From Faecalicatena absiana (lineage in GTDB: Bacteria > Bacillota > Bacilli > Lactobacillales > Lactobacillaceae): a stretch of DNA of 43,825 nucleotides. Of this stretch, positions 1 to 7,504 are shown piece by piece (within the stretch, counting starts at the first letter, position 1; each line of letters opens with the position of its first letter). The stretch spans positions 1 to 43,825 of the forward strand of contig JAEDAG010000006.1 in the NCBI GenBank assembly GCA_017309015.1, written 5' to 3'. The translations under genes were made by a program, and so were the position numbers. The notes under the pieces were generated by a model. That model had not been told where the DNA came from, did not search any database, and was given only the letters and a program-made list of their open reading frames with translations.

Positions 1-13
1 GGCGCTGCCGCGC
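1..13 (+). rRNA. 3' end of an upstream 5S rRNA gene (partial)
   Basis: The first 13 bases end in TGCCGCGC, the same 3' terminus as the complete 5S gene at 656-772. They lie 5 bases before the first tRNA. I read them as the tail of the 5S gene of an rRNA operon whose main part is left of the window. Only the end is visible, so this is an inference from the match. Confidence 0.6.
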
Positions 14-18
14 GACAT

Positions 19-91
19 TCCGCCTTAGCTCAGTTGGTAGAGCGCTTGACTGTTAATCAGGATGTCGTCAGTTCGAGTCTGACAGGCGGAG
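19..91 (+). tRNA. tRNA-Asn(GTT)
   Basis: Acceptor arms TCCGCCT and AGGCGGA pair fully, the anticodon loop is CTGTTAA and the T-loop contains GTTCGAGTC. The discriminator is G91. No CCA is encoded. First gene of a seven-tRNA cluster read on the same strand. Confidence 0.97.
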
Positions 92-103
92 TTAAGGCGA
101 TAT

Positions 104-175
104 GCGGAAGTAGTTCAGTGGTAGAACATCACCTTGCCATGGTGGGGGTCGCGGGTTCGAATCCCGTCTTCCGCT
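104..175 (+). tRNA. tRNA-Gly(GCC)
   Basis: Acceptor GCGGAAG pairs with CTTCCGC, the anticodon loop is TTGCCAT and the T-arm is GCGGG/CCCGT. The discriminator is U175, as usual for tRNA-Gly. No CCA is encoded. Confidence 0.97.
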
Positions 176-206
176 TAGTGCCCAAGCGGCACAATAATAG
201 CAATAT

Positions 207-279
207 GGAGGATTAGCTCAGCTGGGAGAGCATCTGCCTTACAAGCAGGAGGTCATAGGTTCGAGCCCTATATCCTCCA
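207..279 (+). tRNA. tRNA-Val(TAC)
   Basis: Acceptor GGAGGAT pairs with ATCCTCC, the anticodon loop is CTTACAA and the discriminator is A279. The tRNA-Ser at 404 has the same acceptor stem sequence but is a class II molecule. Confidence 0.97.
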
Positions 280-288
280 TTTATTTTC

Positions 289-360
289 GGCCCGTTGGTC
301 AAGTGGTTAAGACACCGCCCTTTCACGGCGGTAACATGAGTTCAAATCTCGTACGGGTCA
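289..360 (+). tRNA. tRNA-Glu(TTC)
   Basis: Acceptor GGCCCGT pairs with ACGGGTC through one G-T pair, the anticodon loop is CTTTCAC and the discriminator is A360. Window position 19723 encodes the glutamyl-tRNA synthetase that would charge it. Confidence 0.96.
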
Positions 361-403
361 TTGCCGCCAGGCATAAAAAGAATAACTATCAATCACCACA
401 TTT

Positions 404-491
404 GGAGGATTACCCAAGTGGCTTAAGGGGACGGTTTTGAAAACCGTTAGAGGGGGCAACTCCTGCGTGGGTTCAAATCCCACATCCTCCT
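404..491 (+). tRNA. tRNA-Ser(TGA)
   Basis: An 88-nt class II tRNA with a long variable arm (AGAGGGGGCAACTCCT). Acceptor GGAGGAT pairs with ATCCTCC and the anticodon loop is TTTGAAA. The discriminator is U491. Confidence 0.96.
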
Positions 492-500
492 TTTTATTAT

Positions 501-574
<74 letters not shown>

Positions 575-577
575 TTT

Positions 578-651
578 GGTCCATTGGAGCAGTGGTTTAT
601 CTCGCCTCCCTGTCACGGAGGAGATCGCGGGTTCAAATCCCGCATGGACCG
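578..651 (+). tRNA. tRNA-Asp(GTC)
   Basis: Acceptor GGTCCAT pairs with ATGGACC, the anticodon loop is CTGTCAC and the discriminator is G651. It ends only 4 bases before the 5S rRNA gene, so the two must be separated by processing of a common transcript. Confidence 0.96.
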
Positions 652-655
652 TTAG

Positions 656-772
656 TGTGGTAATAATGGCAAGAAGGATACACCTGTTTCCATGCCGAAC
701 ACAGCAGTTAAGCTTCTTCACGCCGAAAGTAGTTGGTGGGAAACTGCCTGCGAGGATAGGTAATTGCCGCGC
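656..772 (+). rRNA. rrf: 5S ribosomal RNA
   Basis: About 117 nt containing the conserved CCATGCCGAACACAG and CGCCGAAAGTAGTTGG segments of 5S rRNA. Terminal helix GTGGTAAT/ATTGCCGC closes the molecule with G-U pairs allowed. It lies after the tRNA cluster, not next to a 23S gene, and a terminator follows at once. The ends are set from the terminal helix and may be off by one or two bases. Confidence 0.93.
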
Positions 773-780
773 GATTTAAA

Positions 781-810
781 GAGTCAGACTTAGGTCTGGC
801 TCTTTTTTTT
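781..810 (+). terminator. terminator of the rRNA/tRNA operon
   Basis: Stem GAGTCAGAC/GTCTGGCTC with a 4-nt loop (TTAG) is followed by eight T residues. It starts 8 bases after the 5S gene. The 42-bp repeats begin at the next base. Confidence 0.93.
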
Positions 811-1090
811 GCTCCAATTCCCATGGCTACGGTAAAAACGGGGCTCCAATTCCCATGGCTGCGGTAAAAACGGGGCTACTTTTTGCCTAAACGTCCATGG
901 CTGCGGTAAAAGCGGGGATTATTTTTCTCAAATTGTGCTTGGCTACGTAAAAAGCGGGGAGCATTTTTCTCAAATTGTGCTTGGCTGCGTAAAAAGCGGG
1001 GAGCATTTTTCTCAAATTGTGCTTGGCTACGTAAAAAACGGGGATTATTTTTCTCAAATTGTGCTTGGCTGCGGTAAAATCGAGGACAAT
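811..1090 (+). repeat. 42-bp tandem repeat array, forward arm
   Basis: Two short 32-bp units, one 43-bp unit and four units of exactly 42 bp. Their shared core reads like TGGCTRCGTAAAAAGCGGGG. A period of 42 is 14 codons and the units mostly lack stops, so long meaningless reading frames appear on both strands. The opposite array at 1100-1428 is a diverged reverse-complement version. No protein or RNA family is recognised. Confidence 0.9.
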
Positions 1091-1099
1091 CATTGCTTT

Positions 1100-1428
1100 G
1101 AGCCCCGTTTTATACTGAACCAAGCAACTTTTTCGAAATACGAGCCCCGTTTTATACTGACCCACGCCACTTTTTCGAAATACGAGCCCCGCTTTATACT
1201 GAACCAAGCCACATTTTTGAAATATGAGCCCCGTTTTATACTGAACCAAGCCGTTTTTTCGAAATACGAGCCCCGCTTTATACTGAACCAAGCCACATTT
1301 TTGAAATACGAGCCCCGCTTTATACTGCCCCAAGCCGTTTTTTGAAATACGAGCCCCGCTTTATACTGCCCCAAGTCACTTTTTTCAAAATAAGAGTCCA
1401 CTTTTTGCTGAACCACGAAGATTTCCTG
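1100..1428 (-). repeat. 42-bp tandem repeat array, inverted arm
   Basis: Units begin GAGCCCCG at 1100, 1142, 1184, 1226, 1268, 1310 and 1351, with a degenerate unit from 1394. The spacing is 42 bp apart from one 41- and one 43-bp unit. Each unit contains CCCCGYTTTATACTG, matching the reverse complement of the forward-arm core. Transcripts across both arms could fold into a very long imperfect hairpin centred near 1090-1100. Function unknown. Confidence 0.9.
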
Positions 1429-1459
1429 GAGAAGCGCTGCAGTTGGGTGTTTTTAATAC

Positions 1460-1488
1460 TTGCCTTTGCATTACAAGTGTACTAGAAT
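1460..1488 (+). promoter_or_regulatory. promoter of the first gntR-ABC operon
   Basis: TTGCCT (1460-1465) and TAGAAT (1483-1488) are separated by exactly 17 bases. The -10 box lies inside the palindrome at 1478-1498. Confidence 0.65.
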
Positions 1489-1498
1489 AAATAGTACA
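1478..1498. promoter_or_regulatory. GntR (YtrA-type) operator palindrome
   Basis: TGTACTA (1478-1484) and TAGTACA (1492-1498) are perfect inverted arms around a 7-base spacer, covering the -10 element. Nearly the same palindrome stands at the promoter of the other GntR-ABC operon (16640-16659). GntR regulators bind such palindromes and usually repress their own operon; the assignment to this regulator is inference. Confidence 0.7.
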
Positions 1499-1538
1499 GT
1501 AAGAACAGTGAACGAGGGCGTTCGAAAGGAGGAGGCTT

Positions 1539-1913
1539 GTGGACTTCATTGATTACTTAGACAGCCGGCCAATCTATGAGCAGATTGCCGACAAGTATAA
1601 GTCGCTGATCTTGACCGGGGTGCTGCAGGCAAATGAGCAGCTGCCTTCAGTCAGAAAGCTGGCGATGGAATTGTCGACCAATCCGAACACGGTGCAGAAA
1701 GCTTACGCCTTGCTGGAGCGAGAGGGATACTTGTACAGCGTCAAGGGGCGGGGAAACTTTGTCCGTGAGAATGATGCGCTGAAAGAGCAAAAGATTGTGG
1801 AGCTGAAAGGGAAAATTGCCGAACTGCTGGTTCAGGCCCGCGACTTGGGGATTGAGCCAAAGGAAATGATGGAGCAAGTGATAGAGGAGGTTGAAAAAAA
1901 TGATCGAGATTGA
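1539..1913 (+). CDS. GntR-family regulator, YtrA subfamily
   Basis: A 124-residue DNA-binding regulator. Residues about 10-75 form the winged helix-turn-helix, with PIYEQIADKYKSLI, the recognition region LPSVRKLAMEL and NPNTVQKAYALLEREGYLY. The C-terminal part is only about 45 residues, which is the YtrA size class rather than the longer FadR or HutC classes. The start is GTG, 4 bases after AAAGGAGGAGG. It overlaps the ABC ATPase by 14 bases, the usual context in which this subfamily represses a downstream ABC transporter. The palindrome at 1478-1498 is the likely autoregulatory site. The inducer is unknown; in related systems it is often cell-envelope or antimicrobial stress. Confidence 0.9.
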   Translation: MDFIDYLDSRPIYEQIADKYKSLILTGVLQANEQLPSVRKLAMELSTNPNTVQKAYALLEREGYLYSVKGRGNFVRENDALKEQKIVELKGKIAELLVQARDLGIEPKEMMEQVIEEVEKNDRD

Positions 1914-2805
1914 CGGCGTTAGCAAGCAATATGGCGACAAGACCGCGATCAGGGACCTGTTTTTGGGCATCGATGACGAACGCGTCTTTGGCCTGATCGG
2001 GACCAACGGAGCTGGGAAGAGTACCCTGCTGCGGATGATGGCCGGGGTCTTGAAGCCAAGCCGGGGGACGATCACGCTGGATGGAGACAGCGTCTATGAG
2101 AACCCGGAGGCCAAGCGGAAGATCTATTTTGTAGCGGATGACCCCTACTTTTTTCCAAACGCGACCGCGGAAACGATGGCCCGCTATATGATGACCATCT
2201 ATTTGGATTTTGACAAAAAACGCTTTGACGAGCTGCTTAAGGACTTTGGATTGGAGCCAAAAGACCGGATCAGCAGCTACTCAAAAGGCATGAAGCGGCA
2301 GTTGGCCATCCTGCTGGGGATCTGCGCCAACACCCGCTACCTGCTGCTGGATGAAGTCTTTGACGGACTGGATCCAGTAATGCGGCAGAGCATGAAGAGC
2401 CTGTTTGCTGAAGACATGGAGCGCCGGCATTTGACGCCGATCATTGCCTCCCACAACCTGCGGGAATTGGAAGACTTCTGTGATCATATCGGCTTCCTGC
2501 ACAAGGGCGGGCTGCTCTTGTCAGAGGACTTGTCCGACATGAAGCTGGGCATCCAGAAATTGCAGTGCGTCTTCAAGAACGAGCAGGACGCCAAGGAGGT
2601 CCTGGCCAAGCTGACCGTGGTCGACCACCGGACCCGTGGCCGCCTGCACACTTTGGTGGTGCGCGGGGAAGCGAGCGACGTCAAGGCAGTCTTTGACCAT
2701 GTACCAATGACTTTCTTTGAGGTCTTGCCGTTGACCTTGGAGGAAATCTTTATTTCAGAAGCGGAGGCGGTAGGCTATGACACGCGCAAGCTCATCCTCA
2801 AATAA
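1900..2805 (+). CDS. ABC transporter ATP-binding protein
   Basis: A 301-residue ATPase subunit for the permease encoded next. Walker A is GTNGAGKST (about residues 34-42), the signature is YSKGMKRQL, Walker B is YLLLDEVFDG followed by the D-loop GLDP, and the switch histidine is in ASHN. The C-terminal 90 residues are an accessory region. ATG at 1900 is chosen because GAGGAGG lies 9 bases upstream; an upstream TTG at 1891 would abut that site. The substrate is not visible. YtrB/BcrA-like exporters in such operons commonly handle peptides or envelope-active compounds, so an exporter or stress-relief role is inference. Confidence 0.9.
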   Translation: MIEIDGVSKQYGDKTAIRDLFLGIDDERVFGLIGTNGAGKSTLLRMMAGVLKPSRGTITLDGDSVYENPEAKRKIYFVADDPYFFPNATAETMARYMMTIYLDFDKKRFDELLKDFGLEPKDRISSYSKGMKRQLAILLGICANTRYLLLDEVFDGLDPVMRQSMKSLFAEDMERRHLTPIIASHNLRELEDFCDHIGFLHKGGLLLSEDLSDMKLGIQKLQCVFKNEQDAKEVLAKLTVVDHRTRGRLHTLVVRGEASDVKAVFDHVPMTFFEVLPLTLEEIFISEAEAVGYDTRKLILK

Positions 2806-4555
2806 GCTGAGATTTTCACAGAAGGAATACCTGACTCACCGAAAGGTGCCACTGGCCGTCATGACCTTGGCCATGTTTATGGCGGATATCATCGTCCCCG
2901 TCATGTTCATCAGTGACGTCAACCATGCCAACATTTGGCAGAACGTCAACAAGAATTTTTCTTCTGAAAACTTTATCTGGACGCTGGTCGTCCTTTTTCT
3001 GGGGATTTACCTGGGGGTGGACAGCTTCCACTACCTGCATGTGGAAAAGCAGGTTGATTTTTATGAAAGCCAGCCTTTGACCAGAAAGCAGCGCTTTTTC
3101 GGGATCGTGCTGAACAGCGTGCTCGCTTACGCGGCCTTGTCCGCCGTCTTCATGCTGCTGGGGATCTTGGAGACCGCTGGCATGACCGGCCCGCACTTGG
3201 GGCAGATCTTTGCGGATGCGGCGGTCTATTACTTCCTGTGCTTTGGCGTCTATCTGGCTTCATATGCTTTGACGGTTTTGGCCATGACCTTGACCGGCAA
3301 TACCCTTGTGGCCATCTTAGGCACGGCCTACTTCATGCTCTTTGAGCTGCTGGTCCGCTGCGTGGCAGCGGTGTACTACCACTCGTTGTGCACCACGACG
3401 GTTGGGACCAACGTCTTCAAGCATGTTTTTACCAACCCTTACGCTTTGGTCACGATTGGCTACAAACACCCGCAGCCTTACATGTTCTGGCTGAACTGCC
3501 TGCTGGGTCTGGCTTACCTGGCCTTGGCCTACTGGGCCCTGCAAAAGCGCGGCAGCGAGACGGCGGGACAGGCCCTGTCCTTTAAGTGGTGCGAAACGGT
3601 CGTGACTGTCAGCGGGGTAGTTCTGGGGACGATTCTGGCCGCCTCCTTTGGCTACAGCATGTTCTCCGAGAACCTGCCGGCAACTTTTGCCCTGGCCTTG
3701 CTGGCTGGCTTGGTCTTGGGAGCGATCTTGCAGGTGATCTACCGCTTCGATGCCATGGCTTGGAAAAAGCGCTTTGTCTGCAACTTGCTTTTGACTGCCA
3801 TTGGCCTGGCCGTCTTTGGCGCCATGGACTACGCGTCCTACAAGCACGATGCCTATGTGCCGGACCAAGACAAGGTGGCTTCGATGGCCGTCTTTCCACC
3901 GGCCCGCGATTATTGGTCAACTTACTACACGGACAAATACATGGCTAGCGGCAAAGAGGTTTCAGCCTTCCAGTACCGCTCACAGATGAAGCTGGACCCG
4001 GCTTTGGCCTATGACTTGGGCAAGGAAGGGGCAAAGAAGGCTGTCAAGGACCGCGGCCTCGATTCTTCAAGCGAATTTGACATGTACGTAATCTATCGCT
4101 TGAAGAATGGCAAGCAGATCCGCCGCTACTATGACATCAGCATGAAGGCGATGGACAAGTACTTCCAAGGGGTTTCCCAGTCCGCGGAATTTAGAAAGAG
4201 CTACTACCAGCTCTACCAGGACCAGGCTCTATTGACCAGCAAGAACGTGATCCGCTTGTCCAACACCAATGGCTACAGCACCAAGAGCTTGAAGAGCAAG
4301 CAGCTTTACAAGGAATTCCGGACCGCCTACAAGAAGGACCTGGAAAGCAAGTGGAGCTGGCTGATGGCCAAGAAGACCGAGGAAATCGGGACCGTGACCG
4401 TCAGCGTCAGTGGTACGAAGGTCGGCCAGGATTATCCGGTCTACAAGAGCTACGTCAATACCCTGCGCGTCTTGAAGAAGTACAAGCTGAACTTGCCGCT
4501 GGCGTCAGGGCAGTACCTCGATAACCTGACCAATGATTTTTACATTGGCGATTAG
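2777..4555 (+). CDS. ABC-2-type permease with large extracytoplasmic domain
   Basis: A 592-residue membrane protein overlapping the ATPase gene by 29 bases. ATG 2777 has GGAGGCGG 6 bases upstream. Hydrophobic segments lie near residues 25-45, 70-90, 110-135, 150-175, 180-200, 235-255, 275-295, 305-325 and 335-350. After these comes a long hydrophilic region rich in Tyr, Lys and Ser (about 360-592). The first part fits an ABC-2-type export permease with two sets of helices. The soluble tail may be an outer domain; its fold is not recognised. It should form a transporter with two copies of the 1900-2805 ATPase. Confidence 0.8.
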   Translation: MTRASSSSNKLRFSQKEYLTHRKVPLAVMTLAMFMADIIVPVMFISDVNHANIWQNVNKNFSSENFIWTLVVLFLGIYLGVDSFHYLHVEKQVDFYESQPLTRKQRFFGIVLNSVLAYAALSAVFMLLGILETAGMTGPHLGQIFADAAVYYFLCFGVYLASYALTVLAMTLTGNTLVAILGTAYFMLFELLVRCVAAVYYHSLCTTTVGTNVFKHVFTNPYALVTIGYKHPQPYMFWLNCLLGLAYLALAYWALQKRGSETAGQALSFKWCETVVTVSGVVLGTILAASFGYSMFSENLPATFALALLAGLVLGAILQVIYRFDAMAWKKRFVCNLLLTAIGLAVFGAMDYASYKHDAYVPDQDKVASMAVFPPARDYWSTYYTDKYMASGKEVSAFQYRSQMKLDPALAYDLGKEGAKKAVKDRGLDSSSEFDMYVIYRLKNGKQIRRYYDISMKAMDKYFQGVSQSAEFRKSYYQLYQDQALLTSKNVIRLSNTNGYSTKSLKSKQLYKEFRTAYKKDLESKWSWLMAKKTEEIGTVTVSVSGTKVGQDYPVYKSYVNTLRVLKKYKLNLPLASGQYLDNLTNDFYIGD

Positions 4556-4585
4556 AAGCGGCAGCGATAGATAAACAGAGATTGC

Positions 4586-4622
4586 AGAAGCAGTCGCGAG
4601 TGATTCGCGGCTGCTTCTTTTT
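4586..4622 (+). terminator. terminator of the first gntR-ABC operon
   Basis: AGAAGCAGTCGCGA pairs with TCGCGGCTGCTTCT around a short loop and is followed by T residues. Confidence 0.9.
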
Positions 4623-4650
4623 TGGGATTTGGCCAAAAATAAGTTAGAAT
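4622..4650 (+). promoter_or_regulatory. promoter of the nitroreductase gene
   Basis: TTGGGA (4622-4627) and TAGAAT (4645-4650) with a 17-base spacer. A small inverted repeat (AGCGC..GCGCT, about 4663-4682) follows the expected start and could be an operator or leader stem. Confidence 0.45.
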
Positions 4651-4709
4651 AAGAGTTGGAAAAAGCGCTTACTTTTTGCGCTATGTGATGCTTAAAAAGG
4701 AGAAATAAA

Positions 4710-5348
4710 ATGTTTAAAGAAAATGATTTTGAGAAGATCGTGCTGGGCCGGCAATCAGTCCGCCACTTTGACCCAAGCCGGAAGATCAGCCACGAAGAGC
4801 TGCTGCAGATGCTGAATGAGGCCGTCCAGGCACCAAGCGCCTGCAACCTGCAGTCATGGAAGTTCGTTGTCGTTGACAGTCCGGAAGGACGCGAGAAGCT
4901 GCATGGCTACTTCATGCCATTCAACTATCCGCAAGTTGACACGGCCAGCGCTATCTTGCTGGTTTTTGGCAATACCAAGTCCTGGAAGAAGTATGAAGAC
5001 TTGTGGAACGGGATGCTGAAGGCGGGCAAGGTCAGCCAGGAGGCACGCGACGCGGCAGTTGGCACCTTCCTGCCTTTGTACAAGAATGCCGACCAGCAGA
5101 TGCTGCTGGCTGATGCGTTGGTTGACGCAGCCTTGGTCTCCATGCAGTTCATGCTGGTGGCCCGGGCCCATGGCTATGACACCAACGCGATGGCTGGCTA
5201 TGACTCGGCTAAGGCGGCCGCAGCTTTTGACCTGGACCCAACCCAATTCGTGCCAGTCATGGCCATTGCCATCGGCAAGGGCGATCCAAGCGAAACGATC
5301 CCTGACACGACCCGCTACCGCGCCGAAGAACTGACCGACTTCGCCTAG
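4710..5348 (+). CDS. nitroreductase-family flavoprotein
   Basis: A 212-residue protein of the FMN-dependent nitroreductase fold, predicted cytoplasmic and dimeric. The FMN-phosphate motif RQSVRHFDPSRKI (about residues 14-26), APSACNLQSWKFVV (about 47-60) and a C-terminal MAIAIGKGDPSE with a final Arg-containing segment are typical. Such enzymes use NAD(P)H to reduce quinones, nitro compounds or flavins; the natural substrate cannot be read from sequence. AAAGGAG precedes ATG 4710. The gene is monocistronic, with its own promoter and terminator. Confidence 0.9.
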   Translation: MFKENDFEKIVLGRQSVRHFDPSRKISHEELLQMLNEAVQAPSACNLQSWKFVVVDSPEGREKLHGYFMPFNYPQVDTASAILLVFGNTKSWKKYEDLWNGMLKAGKVSQEARDAAVGTFLPLYKNADQQMLLADALVDAALVSMQFMLVARAHGYDTNAMAGYDSAKAAAAFDLDPTQFVPVMAIAIGKGDPSETIPDTTRYRAEELTDFA

Positions 5349-5370
5349 CTAAGATAACTGTGAACGTAGG

Positions 5371-5400
5371 ACACTCATCTAACTTAAGATGAGTGTTTTT
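5371..5400 (+). terminator. terminator of the nitroreductase gene (recurrent CACTCATCT hairpin)
   Basis: ACACTCATCT pairs perfectly with AGATGAGTGT around a 6-base loop and is followed by TTTTTG. The same hairpin sequence recurs at 12536-12561 and 37916-37947. The 42-bp-period repeats start within 15 bases of its end. Confidence 0.9.
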
Positions 5401-5405
5401 GTTTG

Positions 5406-5610
5406 GCGATCGAATTTTTGGAAAAAACGCCGCAGTTGGGTACCTTTCGGGAATTGATTTTTGAAAAAACGCGTCAGTTGGGGACTTTTAGGGAATTGGA
5501 CTGCGAAAGATCCCCAACAAAGCCCAAAATCGCGCAGTGCGTTCCCGAAAAGTCCCTAACTGAAGCCAAAAACGAGCAATACGGTCCCGAAAAACACTGC
5601 AGCCAAAGTC
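5406..5610. repeat. second locus of inverted 42-bp repeats
   Basis: Forward units: AAAAAACGC ends at 5430 and 5472, and GGGAATTG starts at 5449 and 5491, both exactly 42 bp apart. Inverted units: GTTCCCGAAAA at 5541 and GGTCCCGAAAA at 5583, again 42 bp apart. Reverse-complementing the inverted units recovers the forward core (CAGTTRGGGACTTTT). The layout copies that of 811-1428 with a different core sequence. I see no coding capacity. Confidence 0.85.
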
Positions 5611-5826
5611 AAAGCTGAACGACCTTGCCTTAACGGACTCATTTTTAACAGAAAATGTGAAAGTGGTAACAGATATTGGCGATAGAGGCCGGTGCTGTTA
5701 AGGCTGACAGCTGGAAAAGTTTGTCAAAAATGAGCTTGAATCCGGAAATGCTTACAAAATGGGGAAAAGTGCTGTTGATATATGAAAGTCACTTTTAAAT
5801 TTGCTAAAAAATCCTACCATATTTAA

Positions 5827-5840
5827 GTTCTTTAAAGAAC
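5827..5840. promoter_or_regulatory. perfect 14-bp palindrome upstream of the aldehyde dehydrogenase
   Basis: GTTCTTTAAAGAAC is a perfect palindrome, 34 bases before the cre site and about 140 bases before the -10 box. It could be an operator or a chance AT-rich palindrome. Apart from this site and the cre, I see nothing assignable in the AT-rich stretch 5620-5970. Confidence 0.35.
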
Positions 5841-5873
5841 AATAAAAGTTATTTTTCTCACAATTCCATAAAA

Positions 5874-5888
5874 AGTTAGCGCTTTCAT
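5874..5888 (-). promoter_or_regulatory. cre site (CcpA catabolite-response element)
   Basis: On the minus strand ATGAAAGCGCTAACT matches the cre consensus WTGNAANCGNWNNCW at every defined position. It lies about 90 bases upstream of the putative -10 box of the aldehyde dehydrogenase gene. CcpA-HPr(Ser-P) binding at that distance can activate or repress; the direction cannot be read. Confidence 0.7.
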
Positions 5889-5978
5889 TGCCCAAAGGGC
5901 CGAATTGTTGATAAATCAAGATCTTTGTGCAGAAAAATCTGCCGAAAAAAAGGGGGTTTTCTTTTAAAAAAATGCTGT

Positions 5979-5984
5979 TATGAT
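5979..5984 (+). promoter_or_regulatory. putative -10 box of the aldehyde dehydrogenase gene
   Basis: TATGAT at 5979-5984 follows an AT-rich stretch and precedes the start codon by 62 bases. No good -35 hexamer is present at 17 bases, which would suit an activator-dependent promoter, but this is weak evidence. Confidence 0.4.
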
Positions 5985-6046
5985 AGTAATTGAGAAATGA
6001 ATCACAAAGAAACCAGAACGAGAAACCGAGTAGGAGAATCAGAAAA

Positions 6047-7447
6047 ATGGCTGTAACTACTACACATACCGACAAAGAACAAGAAGAGGAAAACAAGAAA
6101 ATCTACCGTCATATTGATGATTTAGCTAATAAATCACATATTGCTTTGAGCAAGATGGATGACTTCACCCAAGAGCAAGTCGACCACCTGTGTCAAGTTA
6201 TCGAAAATGTTGGCGTTGAACACGCCGAAGAACTGGCTAAGCTGGCTGTTGAAGAAACTGGCCGAGGCAAGGTCATTGACAAGACTGCCAAGAACGAATA
6301 CGCTTCAAGAACCATCTGGGAATCAATGAAGGACATGAAGACAGTCGGCGTGGTTGAAAGAGACGAAAAGGCCGGGATCGTGAAGATCGCTGAGCCAATC
6401 GGCGTCATCGCTGGGGTTACTCCAGTTACCAACCCAACCTCAACGGTTATCTTCAAGGCCATGATCGCCATGAAGTCAAAGAACACCATCATCTTCGGCT
6501 TCCACCCGCAAGCCCAAAAGTCCTGCGTGAAGACGGCCGAATTGATCCGCGACGCGACTGTTGCCGCCGGCGCTCCAGAAGACTGGATTCAATGGATCAC
6601 TGAGCCAAGCCTGACGGCTACGACCGCTTTGATGAACAACCCAAAGGTGCAAATGGTTCTGGCTACTGGCGGCCCAGGCATGGTCAAGGCAGCCTACTCA
6701 ACTGGTAAGCCAGCCTTGGGCGTTGGCCCAGGCAATGGTCCTTCATACATTGAAAAGACCGCTGACCTTGACCAGTCAGTCAACGACATCGTCCTTTCCA
6801 AGACTTTTGACAACGGGATGATCTGTGCTTCAGAAAACTCAGTCGTAGTTGATGCTGACGTCTACGATGAAGTTAAGCAAAAGTTCGCCGAAAAGAAGTG
6901 CTACTTCCTGTCCAAGGACGAAACCAAGAAGTTCGAGGAACACTTCATCGACCCACGCCGCGGCACGGTTGCCGGGCCAATGGCCGGGAAGAGCGCCTAC
7001 CAAATCGCCAAGATGTGCGGCGTTGATGTTCCAGAAGACACGACGGTCGTCATCGCCGAATACCACGGCGTCGGCAAGGGTCACCCACTGTCAGCCGAAA
7101 AGCTGTCCCCAGTTTTGACCATGTACAAGGCCAAGGATCAATCTGAAGCCTTCACGATCTGTACCGCCCTGCTGAACTACGGCGGCCGCGGCCACACTGC
7201 CGGCATCCACACCCACGACGTCGACGTTTTGAAGAAATTTGCCTTCAAGATGTCAGCTTGCCGGATCCTGGTCAACAGTCCAGCTGCCCTCGGCGGGATC
7301 GGCGGGATTTACAACAACCTGATGCCATCACTGACTTTGGGGACTGGCTCATACGGCTCAAACTCTGTTTCCCACAACATCACCGCGATGGACTTGCTGA
7401 ACATTAAGTACGTGGCCTACAGAAGAGACGAGAAGCACCGCTTCTAG
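6047..7447 (+). CDS. acetaldehyde dehydrogenase, CoA-acylating (AdhE N-terminal domain alone)
   Basis: A 466-residue enzyme that would interconvert acetyl-CoA + NADH and acetaldehyde + CoA + NAD in the cytoplasm. ITPVTNPTSTVIFKAM, IIFGFHPQAQ, the glycine-rich ATGGPGMVKAAYSTGKP and the nucleophile region DNGMICASEN (Cys near residue 260) match the aldehyde dehydrogenase half of bifunctional AdhE. AdhE proteins are about 870 residues. This one ends at AYRRDEKHRF, where the linker to the iron alcohol dehydrogenase domain would begin, and no remnant of that domain follows. ATG 6047 is chosen because TAGGAGA lies about 10 bases upstream and the family's N-terminus starts there. Acetaldehyde formation is a known trait of yogurt lactobacilli; the link to this gene is inference. 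Confidence 0.9.
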   Translation: MAVTTTHTDKEQEEENKKIYRHIDDLANKSHIALSKMDDFTQEQVDHLCQVIENVGVEHAEELAKLAVEETGRGKVIDKTAKNEYASRTIWESMKDMKTVGVVERDEKAGIVKIAEPIGVIAGVTPVTNPTSTVIFKAMIAMKSKNTIIFGFHPQAQKSCVKTAELIRDATVAAGAPEDWIQWITEPSLTATTALMNNPKVQMVLATGGPGMVKAAYSTGKPALGVGPGNGPSYIEKTADLDQSVNDIVLSKTFDNGMICASENSVVVDADVYDEVKQKFAEKKCYFLSKDETKKFEEHFIDPRRGTVAGPMAGKSAYQIAKMCGVDVPEDTTVVIAEYHGVGKGHPLSAEKLSPVLTMYKAKDQSEAFTICTALLNYGGRGHTAGIHTHDVDVLKKFAFKMSACRILVNSPAALGGIGGIYNNLMPSLTLGTGSYGSNSVSHNITAMDLLNIKYVAYRRDEKHRF

Positions 7448-7504
7448 TTTGTTTAGAAAAAATGAAATCATTGTAATTTTAGGTTCTACAACTGAAATAT
7501 TGCC

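Noticed and set aside
887..1416. Three overlapping repetitive reading frames (887-1333 and 1090-1416 on minus, 935-1345 on plus)
   Set aside because: They arise because the repeat period of 42 is a multiple of three and the units lack stops; the frames exist on both strands and have no ribosome sites.
811..1428. CRISPR array
   Set aside because: The units are contiguous and degenerate along their whole length, there are no unique spacers, the array reverses direction, and no cas genes are present.
3317..3868. Long minus-strand frames opposite the ABC permease and other GC3-rich genes
   Set aside because: They are antisense shadows produced by high GC at third codon positions, without ribosome sites or family motifs.
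5403..5618. Protein frame over the second repeat locus
   Set aside because: It follows the 42-bp period of the repeats and lacks a ribosome site.
5858..5866. Rex binding site before the aldehyde dehydrogenase
   Set aside because: Only one half-site (TCACAA) is visible; the inverted partner expected of TTGTGA-N6-TCACAA is missing.
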